A DNA stretch of 64,000 nt from Sphingomonas sp. (GCF_004799495.1 NZ_SSMY01000002.1:186001-250000), one strand, 5' to 3'. Numbered from the stretch's first letter, positions 41,395-52,146 are shown. The notes: generated from the sequence alone by a model not told the origin. Made by a program: numbers and translations.

Positions 41395-41861
41395 GCACCG
41401 CCGCGATCGACCTGCGCGAAGGCGACGTCCGCGATCTCGACCGCGTCGACCGGCTGATGGCCGAGGCGTTCGACCCGCGCTGGGGCGAAGCGTGGACGCG
41501 CAACCAGGTGATCGGCATCCTGTCGGTTCCCGGCGTGTGGCTGACCATCGCCGAGTTGAACGGCCGCGCGGTCGGATTTGCGCTGGTGCGCGGCGTGCTC
41601 GACGAAGCCGAATTGCTGTTGCTCGCGGTGATTCCCAATGCGAGACGAAAAGGCGTTGGCGCCGCCTTATTGCGGTCGGTGGTGACGGATTGCGCGATGC
41701 GGGGCATCGCGTCGCTGCATCTGGAGGTGCGCGACGGCAACGAAGCGATTAAATTGTACAGAAATTCGGGGTTTAGCAAGGTCGGCGAGCGGCGCGATTA
41801 TTATCGCGGTCCCAACGGGCAAAGTTACGCGGCGCTAACCCTCCGCCGTCCGACCCGATAA
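41391..41861 (+). CDS. rimI: Ribosomal-protein-alanine N-acetyltransferase RimI
   Basis: A 156-residue GNAT enzyme that acetylates the N-terminal alanine of ribosomal protein S18. The acetyl-CoA site LLLLAVIPNARRKGVGAALLRSV (R-R-x-G-x-G loop) and the LHLEVRDGNEAIKLYRNSGFSKVGERRDYY block are characteristic of RimI. It overlaps tsaB by 4 bp, the common tsaB-rimI arrangement. Confidence 0.9.
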   Translation: MSTAAIDLREGDVRDLDRVDRLMAEAFDPRWGEAWTRNQVIGILSVPGVWLTIAELNGRAVGFALVRGVLDEAELLLLAVIPNARRKGVGAALLRSVVTDCAMRGIASLHLEVRDGNEAIKLYRNSGFSKVGERRDYYRGPNGQSYAALTLRRPTR

Positions 41862-41954
41862 CACCGTCGCATTGATCTTGCGCAGGGCGCGCTGAACGCT
41901 CAAAGCGTTCGGTGGGGAGTTACTAAATTGCGTATCGAGTAAGAAGGGAAGACA

Positions 41955-42371
41955 ATGGACGAAATCACCGAAATGCAGGAAACGCTGGTCACGTTGACCG
42001 CCGACATCGCCGCCGAATATCTGGGTAACAACAACGTCGCCGTGTCCGACATCGAACTCGTCATCCAGAACATCTATCGCGGCCTGTCGAAGCTCAACCC
42101 AGCCGCCCCGCCGCCCGCGCCCAAGCAGGAACCCGCCGTGTCGGTTCGCGCGTCGATCAAGCCCGACTATGTCGTGTGCCTGGAAGACGGCAAGAAGCTC
42201 AAGATGCTCAAGCGGCACCTGATGACGCACTATCAGATGACCCCGGACCAGTATCGCGCCAAGTGGAATCTGCCGGCCGATTATCCCATGGTCGCGCCAA
42301 ACTATGCCGAACAGCGCCGCACGCTGGCGAAGAAGATCGGTCTGGGCACGAAGCGCCGCAAGACCAAATAA
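41955..42371 (+). CDS. MucR/Ros-family transcriptional regulator
   Basis: A 138-residue global regulator of the Ros/MucR family. The N-terminal part (1-50) should mediate oligomerisation; the DNA-binding region is VVCLEDGKKLKMLKRHLMTHY, where Cys75, His88 and His92 fill zinc positions and Asp78 stands in place of the second cysteine, a known variant in this family. TPDQYRAKWNLPADYPMVAPNYAEQR and a lysine/arginine tail follow. AAGGGAAGA precedes the ATG. An inverted repeat GAACGCT-CAA-AGCGTTC lies at 41894-41910, 44 bp before the gene. Confidence 0.92.
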   Translation: MDEITEMQETLVTLTADIAAEYLGNNNVAVSDIELVIQNIYRGLSKLNPAAPPPAPKQEPAVSVRASIKPDYVVCLEDGKKLKMLKRHLMTHYQMTPDQYRAKWNLPADYPMVAPNYAEQRRTLAKKIGLGTKRRKTK

Positions 42372-42395
42372 CCGAACCGGTTCCGGCCGAACGAC

Positions 42396-42428
42396 AGCCC
42401 CGCGGCGCGCAAGCGCTCGCGGGGCTTG
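42396..42428 (+). terminator. Terminator after the MucR gene
   Basis: AGCCCCGCG (42396-42404) pairs with CGCGGGGCT (42418-42426), with GCGC-GCAA-GCGC extending the stem inside. A short TGTTG follows, so the U-tract is weak. Confidence 0.6.
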
Positions 42429-42481
42429 TTGCGAGCGACTCTCGCCTTTCGCAATAACGTGAATGCGCCTATATCGGTCGC

Positions 42482-42904
42482 ATGGCGCGCAAGATCGATC
42501 TCGAAGCTCTCTGCAACGAAAAGGGGCTGCGCATTACCGAGCAACGGCGCGTGATCGCGCGCGTGCTGAGCGAGGCCGAGGACCATCCCGACGTCGAGAA
42601 GGTCTATGAGCGCGCATCGCAGATCGACCCCGGCATTTCGATCGCGACGGTGTACCGCACGGTGCGGCTGTTCGAAGAAGCGGGTATCCTCGACCGCCAC
42701 GATTTCGGCGACGGCCGCGCGCGCTACGAGCCCGCGCCCGAATCGCACCACGATCACCTGATCGACATCGAGACCGGCAAGGTCACCGAGTTCGTCGACC
42801 CCGAGCTCGAACAGCTCCAGAAACAGATCGCCGAGAAGCTTGGCTTCCGCCTCGTCGACCATCGCATGGAGCTGTACGGCGTCAGCCTGGAGCGCAAGGG
42901 CTGA
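42482..42904 (+). CDS. fur: Ferric uptake regulator Fur
   Basis: A 140-residue metal-responsive repressor. The winged helix has LRITEQRRVIARVL and ISIATVYRTVRLFEEAGIL (recognition helix around Thr56-Arg62); the regulatory metal site is HHDHLID (89-95) with Glu82-region and His127/Glu108 neighbours. The CxxC zinc pairs of enterobacterial Fur are absent, as in many alphaproteobacteria. It would repress iron-uptake genes and might act at the box before the suf operon. plsC follows directly, its conserved frame overlapping the fur stop. Confidence 0.93.
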   Translation: MARKIDLEALCNEKGLRITEQRRVIARVLSEAEDHPDVEKVYERASQIDPGISIATVYRTVRLFEEAGILDRHDFGDGRARYEPAPESHHDHLIDIETGKVTEFVDPELEQLQKQIAEKLGFRLVDHRMELYGVSLERKG

Positions 42905-42993
42905 GTCCCGACCGACGCGCTGCCGCTGCCGCCGGCAATCCGCCACCGATCGACGCACTCGGCTGGCTCCGCATCCTGCTTCGCGCAGGCGGC

Positions 42994-43770
42994 TTGCTTC
43001 TCGCGCTCTTCGTCACCGTGCCGCTCCACTATCTGTGGCGACTGTTCCGGCTCGGCTCCCCCTGGCCGCGCATCTTCCTCGGCTGGGGCGCGCGGATCGC
43101 GGGCGCGCGGGTCAGCCGCGTCGGCGTGCCGCTGAAGCGCGATGTCTTCTATATTTCCAACCATCTCAGCTGGATCGATATCCTCGCGCTTGCTGGGCAA
43201 AGCGGCACCGCGTTCGTCGCCAAGGAAGAACTGCGCGGGGCACCGGTGGTCGGCTGGCTGTCGACGCTTAACCGCACGGTCTACGTCAAGCGCGAGAACC
43301 GGATGGGCGTCGCCGAGCAGATCAACGCGCTGCGCGACGCGCTGGCGGAGAATTGGTCGGTTACGGTCTTCCCGGAAGGGACGACGACCGACGGCCAGTC
43401 GCTGCTCCCGTTCAAGACGCCGATGCTGCGCGTGCTCGAGCCCCCGCCGCCGGGAGTGATGGTCCAGCCGGTGCTGCTCAATTACGGCAAGGTTGCCGAG
43501 GAAATTGGCTGGATCGGCGTCGAAAGCGGGATCGACAACGCCAAAAGATTGCTGTCACGGCGCGGCAGCTTCCGGCTCGAAGTCCATTTCCTCGACCCTT
43601 TTCGCCCAGAGGACTTTCCCGGCCGCAAGGCGATCGCCGCCGAAAGCCGCCGCCGGATCGAGGAAGCTTTGGTCGCCACGCTCGGCAAGCCGCTCCGTCC
43701 GTTTGCCTATGACGTCGCACCCGTGGCCTATGCCGCGCCCGAACGCGACGCTATAGCGCCCGGCCCATGA
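42994..43770 (+). CDS. plsC: 1-acyl-sn-glycerol-3-phosphate acyltransferase
   Basis: A membrane acyltransferase making phosphatidic acid, the second acylation in phospholipid synthesis. Motif I is NHLSWIDIL (HxxxxD as H-L-S-W-I-D), the glycerol-phosphate site FPEGTTTDG is motif III, and VQPVLLNYG is motif IV. From TTG 42994 it is 258 residues with the hydrophobic anchor LLLALFVTVPLHYLWRLF at the N-terminus. Family-like sequence (DALGWLRILLRAGG) continues upstream without ATG, GTG or TTG as far as CTG 42901, which overlaps the fur stop as CTGA; the true start may be there. The stop overlaps miaB by ATGA. Confidence 0.9.
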   Translation: MLLALFVTVPLHYLWRLFRLGSPWPRIFLGWGARIAGARVSRVGVPLKRDVFYISNHLSWIDILALAGQSGTAFVAKEELRGAPVVGWLSTLNRTVYVKRENRMGVAEQINALRDALAENWSVTVFPEGTTTDGQSLLPFKTPMLRVLEPPPPGVMVQPVLLNYGKVAEEIGWIGVESGIDNAKRLLSRRGSFRLEVHFLDPFRPEDFPGRKAIAAESRRRIEEALVATLGKPLRPFAYDVAPVAYAAPERDAIAPGP

Positions 43771-45092
43771 CTCGCGCTGCGCCCAAAACCTACCACGTCA
43801 AATCGTTCGGTTGCCAGATGAACGTCTATGACGGCGAGCGCATGGGCGAGTTGATGGCGGCGCAAGGTCTGACCGCGACCGATGACGCCAATGCCGCCGA
43901 CCTCGTCGTGCTCAACACCTGCCACATCCGCGAAAAGGCGACCGAGAAGGTCTATTCGGACATCGGGCGCCTCAGGAAGCACGGTACCGACCCGATGATC
44001 GCGGTCGCGGGATGCGTCGCGCAGGCCGAAGGACAAGAGATCGCGCACCGCGCCAAGGTCGACATCGTCGTCGGCCCGCAGGCCTATCACAATCTGCCCG
44101 ATCTGGTGGCGAAAGCGTCGCGCGGCGAGCTCGGGCTCGACACCGACATGCCGGTGCTGTCGAAGTTCGGCGCGCTTCCCGCGCGGCGGCGGGTCGGGCC
44201 GAGCGCGTTCCTGACGGTGCAGGAAGGCTGCGACAAGTTTTGCACCTATTGCGTCGTGCCGTATACGCGGGGGAGCGAGATCAGCCGGCCGTGGAACGCG
44301 CTGGTCGACGAGGCGAAGTCGCTGATCGACGCGGGCGCGAAGGAAATCACCCTGCTCGGCCAGAACGTCAACGCCTGGTCGGACGACCAGCGCGACCTCG
44401 GCGACCTGATCCGCGAGCTCGATCGCATCCCCGGCCTAGCGCGCATCCGCTACACGACCAGCCACCCCAACGACATGACGCAGGGCCTGATCGACGCACA
44501 CCGCGACGTCGAAAAGCTGATGCCATTCCTCCATCTCCCCGTGCAATCGGGCAACGACCGCGTCTTGAAGGCGATGAACCGCAGCCATTCGCGCGACTCC
44601 TACCTCCGCATTCTCGACCGCGTTCGCGCGGCGCGCCCCGATATCGCGCTGTCCGGCGATTTCATCGTCGGCTTCCCCGGCGAGACCGAGGCCGAATTCG
44701 CCGACACGCTGAGCCTGATCGACGCGGTCGGCTACAGCCTCGCATTCAGCTTCAAATACTCCCCCCGCCCCGGCACCCCGGCCGCGACCATGGACGGCCA
44801 GATCGCCCCCGACGTGATGGACGACCGCTTGCAACGCCTCCAAGCCGCGCTCAACCGCGACCAAGCCGCGTTCAACGCCGCCACCGTCGGACGGACGTGC
44901 GAGGTGCTGATCGAGCGCGCCGGCAAACTCCCCGGCCAAATGCTCGGCAAGAGCCCGTGGCTGCAATCGGTCCATTTGATCACCGAGGCCGAGGTCGGCG
45001 ATCTGGTCACGGTCGACATCGTCCAGGCCGGGCCGAATTCGGTGTCGGCGGTCGAACGCGTAGGCACACCGCGCGAGGCCGCTTTTGCCTGA
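43767..45092 (+). CDS. miaB: tRNA-2-methylthio-N6-dimethylallyladenosine synthase MiaB
   Basis: A 441-residue radical-SAM methylthiotransferase that converts i6A37 to ms2i6A37 in tRNAs. The radical-SAM cluster cysteines are Cys155, Cys159 and Cys162 (GCDKFCTYC); the second cluster uses Cys16, Cys52 and Cys83 in the N-terminal UPF0004 domain (SFGCQMNVYDGE, LNTCHIREKA, AGCVAQ). A TRAM domain closes the protein. It is coupled to plsC by ATGA and overlaps the next gene by 8 bp. In many alphaproteobacteria phoH follows directly. Confidence 0.96.
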   Translation: MTRAAPKTYHVKSFGCQMNVYDGERMGELMAAQGLTATDDANAADLVVLNTCHIREKATEKVYSDIGRLRKHGTDPMIAVAGCVAQAEGQEIAHRAKVDIVVGPQAYHNLPDLVAKASRGELGLDTDMPVLSKFGALPARRRVGPSAFLTVQEGCDKFCTYCVVPYTRGSEISRPWNALVDEAKSLIDAGAKEITLLGQNVNAWSDDQRDLGDLIRELDRIPGLARIRYTTSHPNDMTQGLIDAHRDVEKLMPFLHLPVQSGNDRVLKAMNRSHSRDSYLRILDRVRAARPDIALSGDFIVGFPGETEAEFADTLSLIDAVGYSLAFSFKYSPRPGTPAATMDGQIAPDVMDDRLQRLQAALNRDQAAFNAATVGRTCEVLIERAGKLPGQMLGKSPWLQSVHLITEAEVGDLVTVDIVQAGPNSVSAVERVGTPREAAFA

Positions 45093-45666
45093 CAGCACCG
45101 GAGCCGACTTCCGCGACCGCGGCTATGCGGTCGTGCGCAACATCGTCGATGCCCAGCAATGCCGATTCGTCCGCGCCGCAATGGACGCGTCCGAACGCAC
45201 CGGGCGATTGCACCACGCGACCGCGGTCGTCCCGCAAGGCGCGCTGAACGAATATTCGCCAGTCGGGGCCGAGGCGCTACTGCTGCACTGCCGGCCGGCG
45301 TTCGAGGCGATCGCCGGGCGCGCTCTGCTCCCCGCCTACGGCTTCTGGCGGATTTACGGGAACGGCGCCGAATTGCGCCGCCACGTCGACCGCAACGCCT
45401 GCGAAGTCAGCGCATCACTGCCGATCTTCGCCGAACCCGCGGGCGAGGCATGGCCGATCCACGTCGCCGGGCTCGACGGCGCCGATGCCTCGGTCGCGCT
45501 CAGTCCGGGCGATGCGATCCTCTATCAAGGCTGCAACATCCCGCACTGGCGCGACGCCTTCCCCGGCGAGCGCCAGTATCAGGTGTTCCTCCACTACGTG
45601 TACGCCGACGGCGACAAGACCGCGTTCGCCTTCGACCGGCGCGACGGATTGCGCCTCCACGGCTGA
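45085..45666 (+). CDS. 2OG-Fe(II) oxygenase-like protein between miaB and phoH
   Basis: A 193-residue protein with a compact double-stranded beta-helix signature: RRHVDRNACEVSASLPIF with a His-x-Asp pair, AVALSPGDAILYQGCNIPHWRDAFPGERQYQVFLHYVYADG with the distal histidine in NIPHWRD and an arginine near it. This fits an Fe(II)/2-oxoglutarate-type oxygenase. The TTG at 45085 lies within the miaB end, has GAGG seven bases before it, and gives FRDRGYAVVRNIVDAQQC, an N-terminus like other members. It sits where miaB and phoH are usually adjacent. Substrate unknown. Confidence 0.72.
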   Translation: MPDSTGADFRDRGYAVVRNIVDAQQCRFVRAAMDASERTGRLHHATAVVPQGALNEYSPVGAEALLLHCRPAFEAIAGRALLPAYGFWRIYGNGAELRRHVDRNACEVSASLPIFAEPAGEAWPIHVAGLDGADASVALSPGDAILYQGCNIPHWRDAFPGERQYQVFLHYVYADGDKTAFAFDRRDGLRLHG

Positions 45667-45780
45667 TATGCGGCATCCGCGCAACGTTTGCGCGAAACCG
45701 CACGTTACCTCCAAAAGGCGCTGTCATCCCGGAGCGCGCTCTGCCATTCTCGCGACGGCCAAGCTAATCAAAGGAGCCGC

Positions 45781-46782
45781 ATGAGCCGCAAGCCTGTCCC
45801 CGCCCAATCCGGCGAACGCAGCCGGGTCGAGCTCAGCTTCGACAAGCCGCAACTGCTCGCGCAACTCTTCGGCCAGTACGACCAGCATCTGGTCGCGCTC
45901 GAACATCGGCTTGGCATCTACATCACCGCGCGCGGCAACAAGGTCGGGCTGGAAGGGTCGGCCGAACAAGTAGCGATGGGCCGCGATGTGCTCAACGACC
46001 TCTACAAGCGCATCCAGCGCGGCGAGGATGTCGACACCGGGCTGGTCGACGCGTCGATCGCGATGGCGTCCGAGCCGGTGCTCGACGGGATCATCAGCGC
46101 GGAAGCGCGCGGCGACGCGCCGCCGATCATGATCCGCACGCGCAAGAAGACGATCGTCCCGCGCACGCCCGCGCAGGCGCATTACATGCGCGAGCTGACC
46201 AGGAACGAGATGATCTTCGCGCTCGGCCCGGCGGGCACGGGCAAGACGTACATCGCGGTCGCGCAGGCGGTGTCGCAGCTTATCACCGGGAGCGTGCAGC
46301 GGCTGATCCTGTCGCGCCCCGCGGTCGAGGCGGGCGAGAAGCTCGGCTTCCTGCCGGGCGACATGAAGGAGAAGGTCGATCCCTACCTTCGCCCCTTGTA
46401 CGACGCACTCAACGATTGCCTCCCCGCCGAACAGGTCGAGCGGCGGATCATGTCGGGCGAGATCGAGATCGCGCCGATCGCGTTCATGCGCGGGCGCACG
46501 CTGTCGGACGCCTTCATCATCCTCGACGAAGCGCAGAATACCACGCCGGCGCAGATGAAGATGTTCCTGACGCGTTTCGGCGAGAATAGCCGGATGGTGA
46601 TCTGCGGCGACCCGCACCAGACCGACCTGCCCGGCGGCGTCGCGGCATCGGGCGTGGCGGATGCGACCAGCCGGCTCGAAGGGATCGAGGGCATTTCGAT
46701 GTGCCGCTTCGGCGCCGGCGACGTCGTGCGCCACCCGATCGTCGGGCGGATCGTCGAGGCGTATGAGGGAACGGGCATCTGA
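45781..46782 (+). CDS. phoH: PhoH-family ATPase (YbeZ)
   Basis: A 333-residue P-loop ATPase that acts with the endonuclease YbeY in RNA maturation. An N-terminal KH-like region precedes Walker A GPAGTGKT (149-156); SRPAVEAGEKLGFLPGDMKEK and the Walker B FIILDEAQNTTPAQMKMFLTR follow, then GDPHQTDLP. AAAGGAG six bases before the ATG at 45781 fixes the start. ybeY and corC lie downstream, with a small DUF4926 gene in between. Confidence 0.94.
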   Translation: MSRKPVPAQSGERSRVELSFDKPQLLAQLFGQYDQHLVALEHRLGIYITARGNKVGLEGSAEQVAMGRDVLNDLYKRIQRGEDVDTGLVDASIAMASEPVLDGIISAEARGDAPPIMIRTRKKTIVPRTPAQAHYMRELTRNEMIFALGPAGTGKTYIAVAQAVSQLITGSVQRLILSRPAVEAGEKLGFLPGDMKEKVDPYLRPLYDALNDCLPAEQVERRIMSGEIEIAPIAFMRGRTLSDAFIILDEAQNTTPAQMKMFLTRFGENSRMVICGDPHQTDLPGGVAASGVADATSRLEGIEGISMCRFGAGDVVRHPIVGRIVEAYEGTGI

Positions 46783-46799
46783 GCGAACGGATTGACGAA

Positions 46800-46988
46800 T
46801 TGGACATGGTCGAACTGACCAAGGCTGCGGGTCGCTGGCCAGCCGGCACGCAAGGAACGGTCGTGCTTGTACACAATGGCGGAGAAGCGTTCGAAGTCGA
46901 GATCAGCGGAACCGACTTCAACAATACGCCGATAGAAGATTCCCTCCTGACGCTATACCCAGACGCGGTGAAAAAAATCGATGCTTGA
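46800..46988 (+). CDS. DUF4926-like small protein between phoH and ybeY
   Basis: A roughly 62-residue beta-rich protein: LDMVELTKAAGRWPAGTQGT, VVLVHNGGEAFEVEISG and a short C-terminal segment match the DUF4926 family, small single-domain proteins of unknown function often scattered near toxin-type genes. TTG 46800 or ATG 46806 are canonical starts; a CTG at 46779 overlapping the phoH stop as CTGA would give an N-terminus LSERIDELD closer to the family. The end overlaps the ybeY start by 8 bp. Confidence 0.68.
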   Translation: MDMVELTKAAGRWPAGTQGTVVLVHNGGEAFEVEISGTDFNNTPIEDSLLTLYPDAVKKIDA

Positions 46989-47490
46989 AATCGCTCTGTC
47001 GAGCGAGGCGCCGTGGCCGGAGCATGACTGGGAAGCCCTCGCCGCCCGTGCCGCGCGCGCCGCGATCGGGCTGACCCCGCACGGCGAATTGCTGACCAGC
47101 GCGGCCGCGATCGAGGTTTCGGTACGGCTGACCTCGGACGACGAGGTACATACGCTCAACCGCCAGTATCGTCACAAGGACAAGCCGACCAACGTCCTCA
47201 GCTTCCCGATGGTCCAGCCCGATCTGCTCGAAACCGTCACGCTCAACAGCGACGATGGCGAGGTGCTGCTCGGCGACATCGTCCTCGCCCATGGCGTATG
47301 CGAACGCGAGGCGGCGGAGCGCGGCATTACGCTCGAGGAGCACGCGACGCATTTGATCGTGCACGGCACGCTGCATCTGCTAGGCTATGACCATATCGAT
47401 GACCGCGAGGCCGAAGCGATGGAGGCGATCGAAACCGAAGCGCTCGGCCAGCTCGGCATCGCCGACCCGTATCTGATCGACGAGGACTGA
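46981..47490 (+). CDS. ybeY: Endoribonuclease YbeY (rRNA maturation factor)
   Basis: A 169-residue zinc endoribonuclease needed for 16S rRNA 3' end maturation and ribosome quality control. The zinc site HGTLHLLGYDH gives His128, His132 and His138. NRQYRHKDKPTNVLSFP is the conserved substrate-groove segment. Its ATG overlaps the small DUF4926 gene by 8 bp and corC starts 10 bp after its stop. Confidence 0.95.
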   Translation: MLEIALSSEAPWPEHDWEALAARAARAAIGLTPHGELLTSAAAIEVSVRLTSDDEVHTLNRQYRHKDKPTNVLSFPMVQPDLLETVTLNSDDGEVLLGDIVLAHGVCEREAAERGITLEEHATHLIVHGTLHLLGYDHIDDREAEAMEAIETEALGQLGIADPYLIDED

Positions 47491-47500
47491 CGAACCGACC

Positions 47501-48391
47501 ATGCCCGAGGGCCAAAGTACCGACGCCGGCGACAGTATCTGGCGCAAGCTGAAATCGACCATCTTCGGCGAGGAAGCGAGCTTGCGCGACCAGCTCGAGG
47601 ACGTGATCGAGCGCCACGAGGACGACCCTGCCCCCGATGCCGCCGGCGACCTGACCCCGCTCGAGCGCCAGATGGTCAAGAACCTGCTCCATTTCGGCGA
47701 GCGCGACGCGGGCGAGGTCGGCGTGCCGCGCGCCGACATGATCGCGGTCGAGGAAAAGACCAGCTTCGCCGAGCTGGTGAAGCAATTCGCCGAGGCCGGG
47801 CACAGCCGCATGCCGGTCTATCGCGGCAGCCTCGACGAAGTGATCGGCATGATCCACCTCAAGGACGTGTTCGCGATCCTGGCGAGCGACACCCCGCCGC
47901 CCGAGAGCATCGGTATCCTGGTGCGCGAGCCGCTCTACGTCCCGATGGCGATGGGCGCGCTCGACCTGCTCGCGGAGATGCGGTCGAAGCGCGTGCACCT
48001 AGCGATCGTTCTGGACGAATATTCGGGGACCGAAGGACTCGTCACGATCGAGGACCTGATCGAAGAAATCACCGGCGACATCGAGGACGAGCATGACGAA
48101 GCGCCCGAGGCGTTGCTCGTGCCCCTCGACGGCGGCGCGTGGGATGCCGATGCCCGGGTCGAGCTGGAGGATGTCGCGGAGACGGTCGACAAGCGCCTGG
48201 GCGAGCATGACGAGGATGTCGACACGCTCGGCGGGCTCGCCGCGGTGATCGCGGGGCGCGTACCGGCGAAGGGCGAGTGCCTGGCGACGCCATCGGGCTG
48301 GACGCTCGAAATCCTCGCGTCGGATGCGCGGCGGGTCGAACGGCTCCGGCTGCACCCGCCCAAGCCGGTGCGCGAAGGGGTCGATGCGTAA
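47501..48391 (+). CDS. corC: CorC/HlyC-type CBS-domain protein (YbeX)
   Basis: A 296-residue soluble protein with two CBS domains (about 70-200: MVPR-like VGVPRADMIAVEE and GHSRMPVYRGSLDEVIGMIHLKDVF for the first, VHLAIVLDEYSGTEGLVTIEDLIEEITGDIEDEHD for the second) and a C-terminal CorC_HlyC domain (210-285). It lacks the DUF21 membrane part. The family was linked to magnesium/cobalt efflux and, as YbeX, to ribosome function. In many relatives lnt follows immediately; here katG does. Confidence 0.93.
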   Translation: MPEGQSTDAGDSIWRKLKSTIFGEEASLRDQLEDVIERHEDDPAPDAAGDLTPLERQMVKNLLHFGERDAGEVGVPRADMIAVEEKTSFAELVKQFAEAGHSRMPVYRGSLDEVIGMIHLKDVFAILASDTPPPESIGILVREPLYVPMAMGALDLLAEMRSKRVHLAIVLDEYSGTEGLVTIEDLIEEITGDIEDEHDEAPEALLVPLDGGAWDADARVELEDVAETVDKRLGEHDEDVDTLGGLAAVIAGRVPAKGECLATPSGWTLEILASDARRVERLRLHPPKPVREGVDA

Positions 48392-48447
48392 TCGATTTTC
48401 TCGCTCAGCGAGATTGGATTAACTCATCGGCTAAATCTATTGCCGTG

Positions 48448-50675
<2,228 letters not shown>

Positions 50676-50693
50676 TCGATAGCGATCGCAAAG

Positions 50694-50728
50694 AAAGAGC
50701 CGCCGGTGTTCCGCACCGGCGGTTCTTT
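50694..50728 (+). terminator. Rho-independent terminator after katG
   Basis: A stem of about 15 bp (50694-50708 with 50714-50728, with one or two G-T pairs) and TTCCG loop, beginning with AAAGAG and ending TTCTTTT. The A-run before and T-run after suggest it can stop transcription in either direction. Confidence 0.85.
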
Positions 50729-50792
50729 TGCGTTCGGGGATGCGTGATGGGATAACATTGCCCCTGTCGCCCGCCCCGACTATCCTGCCGCG

Positions 50793-52118
50793 ATGCGCCA
50801 GAAAATCCTGATCGGACTCGCGCTCGTCCTGGCGTTGCTGGGCGGGCTGTATTTGTACTTCGCCCAGCCCGACGAGGCGCGGCTGAGCGTCGCCGCCGTG
50901 ACGGGACGCACCCCGAAAATCGACCCGCCGCGCATGCAGATCGTGCCGACGATCAGCGTCGCCGACGCGGTCGGCTGGAAGGCGGGCGAGATGCCGACGC
51001 CGGCCGCCGGGCTGAAGGTCCAGGCGTTCGCGAGCGGGCTCGACCATCCGCGCTGGATGTACCGCCTGCCCAATGGCGACGTGCTGGTCGCCGAGACCAA
51101 TTCGCCGCCGCGCGAAGGCGGCGGGATCAGCGGCGCGGTGATGAATTATCTGATGAAAAAGGGCGGCGCGGGCGTTCCCTCCGCCAACCGCATCACACTG
51201 CTGCGCGACGCGAACGGCGACGGCGTGGCGGAAAGCCGGACGGTCCTCGTGAGCGGGCTCAACTCGCCGTTCGGCATGGCGCTGATGGGCGGCTATCTCT
51301 ACGTCGCCGACACCGACCGGCTCGTCCGCTTCCCGTTCGTCGTGGGCCAGACCAAGATCACCGCCAAGCCCGAGACCATCATCACCTATCCAGGTGGCGG
51401 AAACCATTGGGCGCGCAACGTCATCGTCGCGGAAGATGGCAAGAGCCTGTATCTCGGCATCGGATCGTCGAGCAACATCGCCGATGACGGGATCGACAAG
51501 GAGCAAGGGCGGGCCAACATCCTGCAAGTCTATCCCGAGACCAAGAGCGCCCGCATTTTCGCCGCGGGCACGCGCAACCCCAACGGCATGGCGCTCGAGC
51601 CGCACACGAACGCGCTGTGGGTCGCGGTCAACGAGCGCGACATGCTCGGGTCGGACGGTCCGCCCGATTATATGAGCGCGGTCGAGGCCGGCGATAATTT
51701 CGGCTGGCCGTGGTACTATTGGGGCGGCTATCCCGACCATCGCGTGAAGCCCGAAAACCCCGCGCTGCAGCAATATGTGAAGCGCCCCGATTATGCGCTC
51801 GGCCCGCACACCGCGTCGCTCGGGCTATGCTTCGCCGACGGATCGCGGCTCGGCGCGCAGTTCATGAACGGCGCGTTCGTCGGCCAGCACGGGTCGTGGA
51901 ACCGCGTGCCTGTATCGGGTTACAAGGTCATCTACGTCCCGTTCGGCGACAAGGGCTTCCCGCTGCCCAACGTCAAGCCGGTCGACGTGCTCACCGGCTT
52001 CCTCGACAAGGACGGCAATGCGCGCGGGCGCCCGGTCGGCGTGATCATGGACGCCGGCGGCGGGTTGTTGGTCGCGGACGATGTCGGCAACACGATCTGG
52101 CGGGTGAGCTCTAAGTAG
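50793..52118 (+). CDS. PQQ-dependent sugar dehydrogenase / L-sorbosone dehydrogenase-like
   Basis: A 441-residue six-bladed beta-propeller of the soluble glucose/sorbosone dehydrogenase family, with an N-terminal membrane anchor (about 6-23), so it faces the periplasm. HPRWMYRLPNGDVLVAETN, GGGNHWARNVIVAEDGKSLYLGIGSSSN, FAAGTRNPNGMALEPHTNALWVAVNERD and GRPVGVIMDAGGGLLVADDVGNTIWRV are characteristic blades; the Arg-Asn-Pro-Asn-Gly stretch contacts PQQ in the family. No PQQ biosynthesis gene is visible in the window. It is likely monocistronic. Confidence 0.88.
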   Translation: MRQKILIGLALVLALLGGLYLYFAQPDEARLSVAAVTGRTPKIDPPRMQIVPTISVADAVGWKAGEMPTPAAGLKVQAFASGLDHPRWMYRLPNGDVLVAETNSPPREGGGISGAVMNYLMKKGGAGVPSANRITLLRDANGDGVAESRTVLVSGLNSPFGMALMGGYLYVADTDRLVRFPFVVGQTKITAKPETIITYPGGGNHWARNVIVAEDGKSLYLGIGSSSNIADDGIDKEQGRANILQVYPETKSARIFAAGTRNPNGMALEPHTNALWVAVNERDMLGSDGPPDYMSAVEAGDNFGWPWYYWGGYPDHRVKPENPALQQYVKRPDYALGPHTASLGLCFADGSRLGAQFMNGAFVGQHGSWNRVPVSGYKVIYVPFGDKGFPLPNVKPVDVLTGFLDKDGNARGRPVGVIMDAGGGLLVADDVGNTIWRVSSK

Positions 52119-52122
52119 TTTG

Positions 52123-52144
52123 CGGTTTCAGCGTGCTGAAACCG
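52123..52144 (+). terminator. Hairpin after the sorbosone dehydrogenase gene
   Basis: CGGTTTCAGC (52123-52132) pairs with GCTGAAACCG (52135-52144), directly after the stop codon. There is no T-run following it, so termination would be factor-assisted or rely on the larger palindrome next to it. Confidence 0.45.
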
Positions 52145-52146
52145 GT

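Noticed and set aside
46783-46988. Toxin-antitoxin pair around the DUF4926-type gene
   Set aside because: The neighbours are phoH and ybeY, with no second small gene; only the single DUF4926-type protein is supported.
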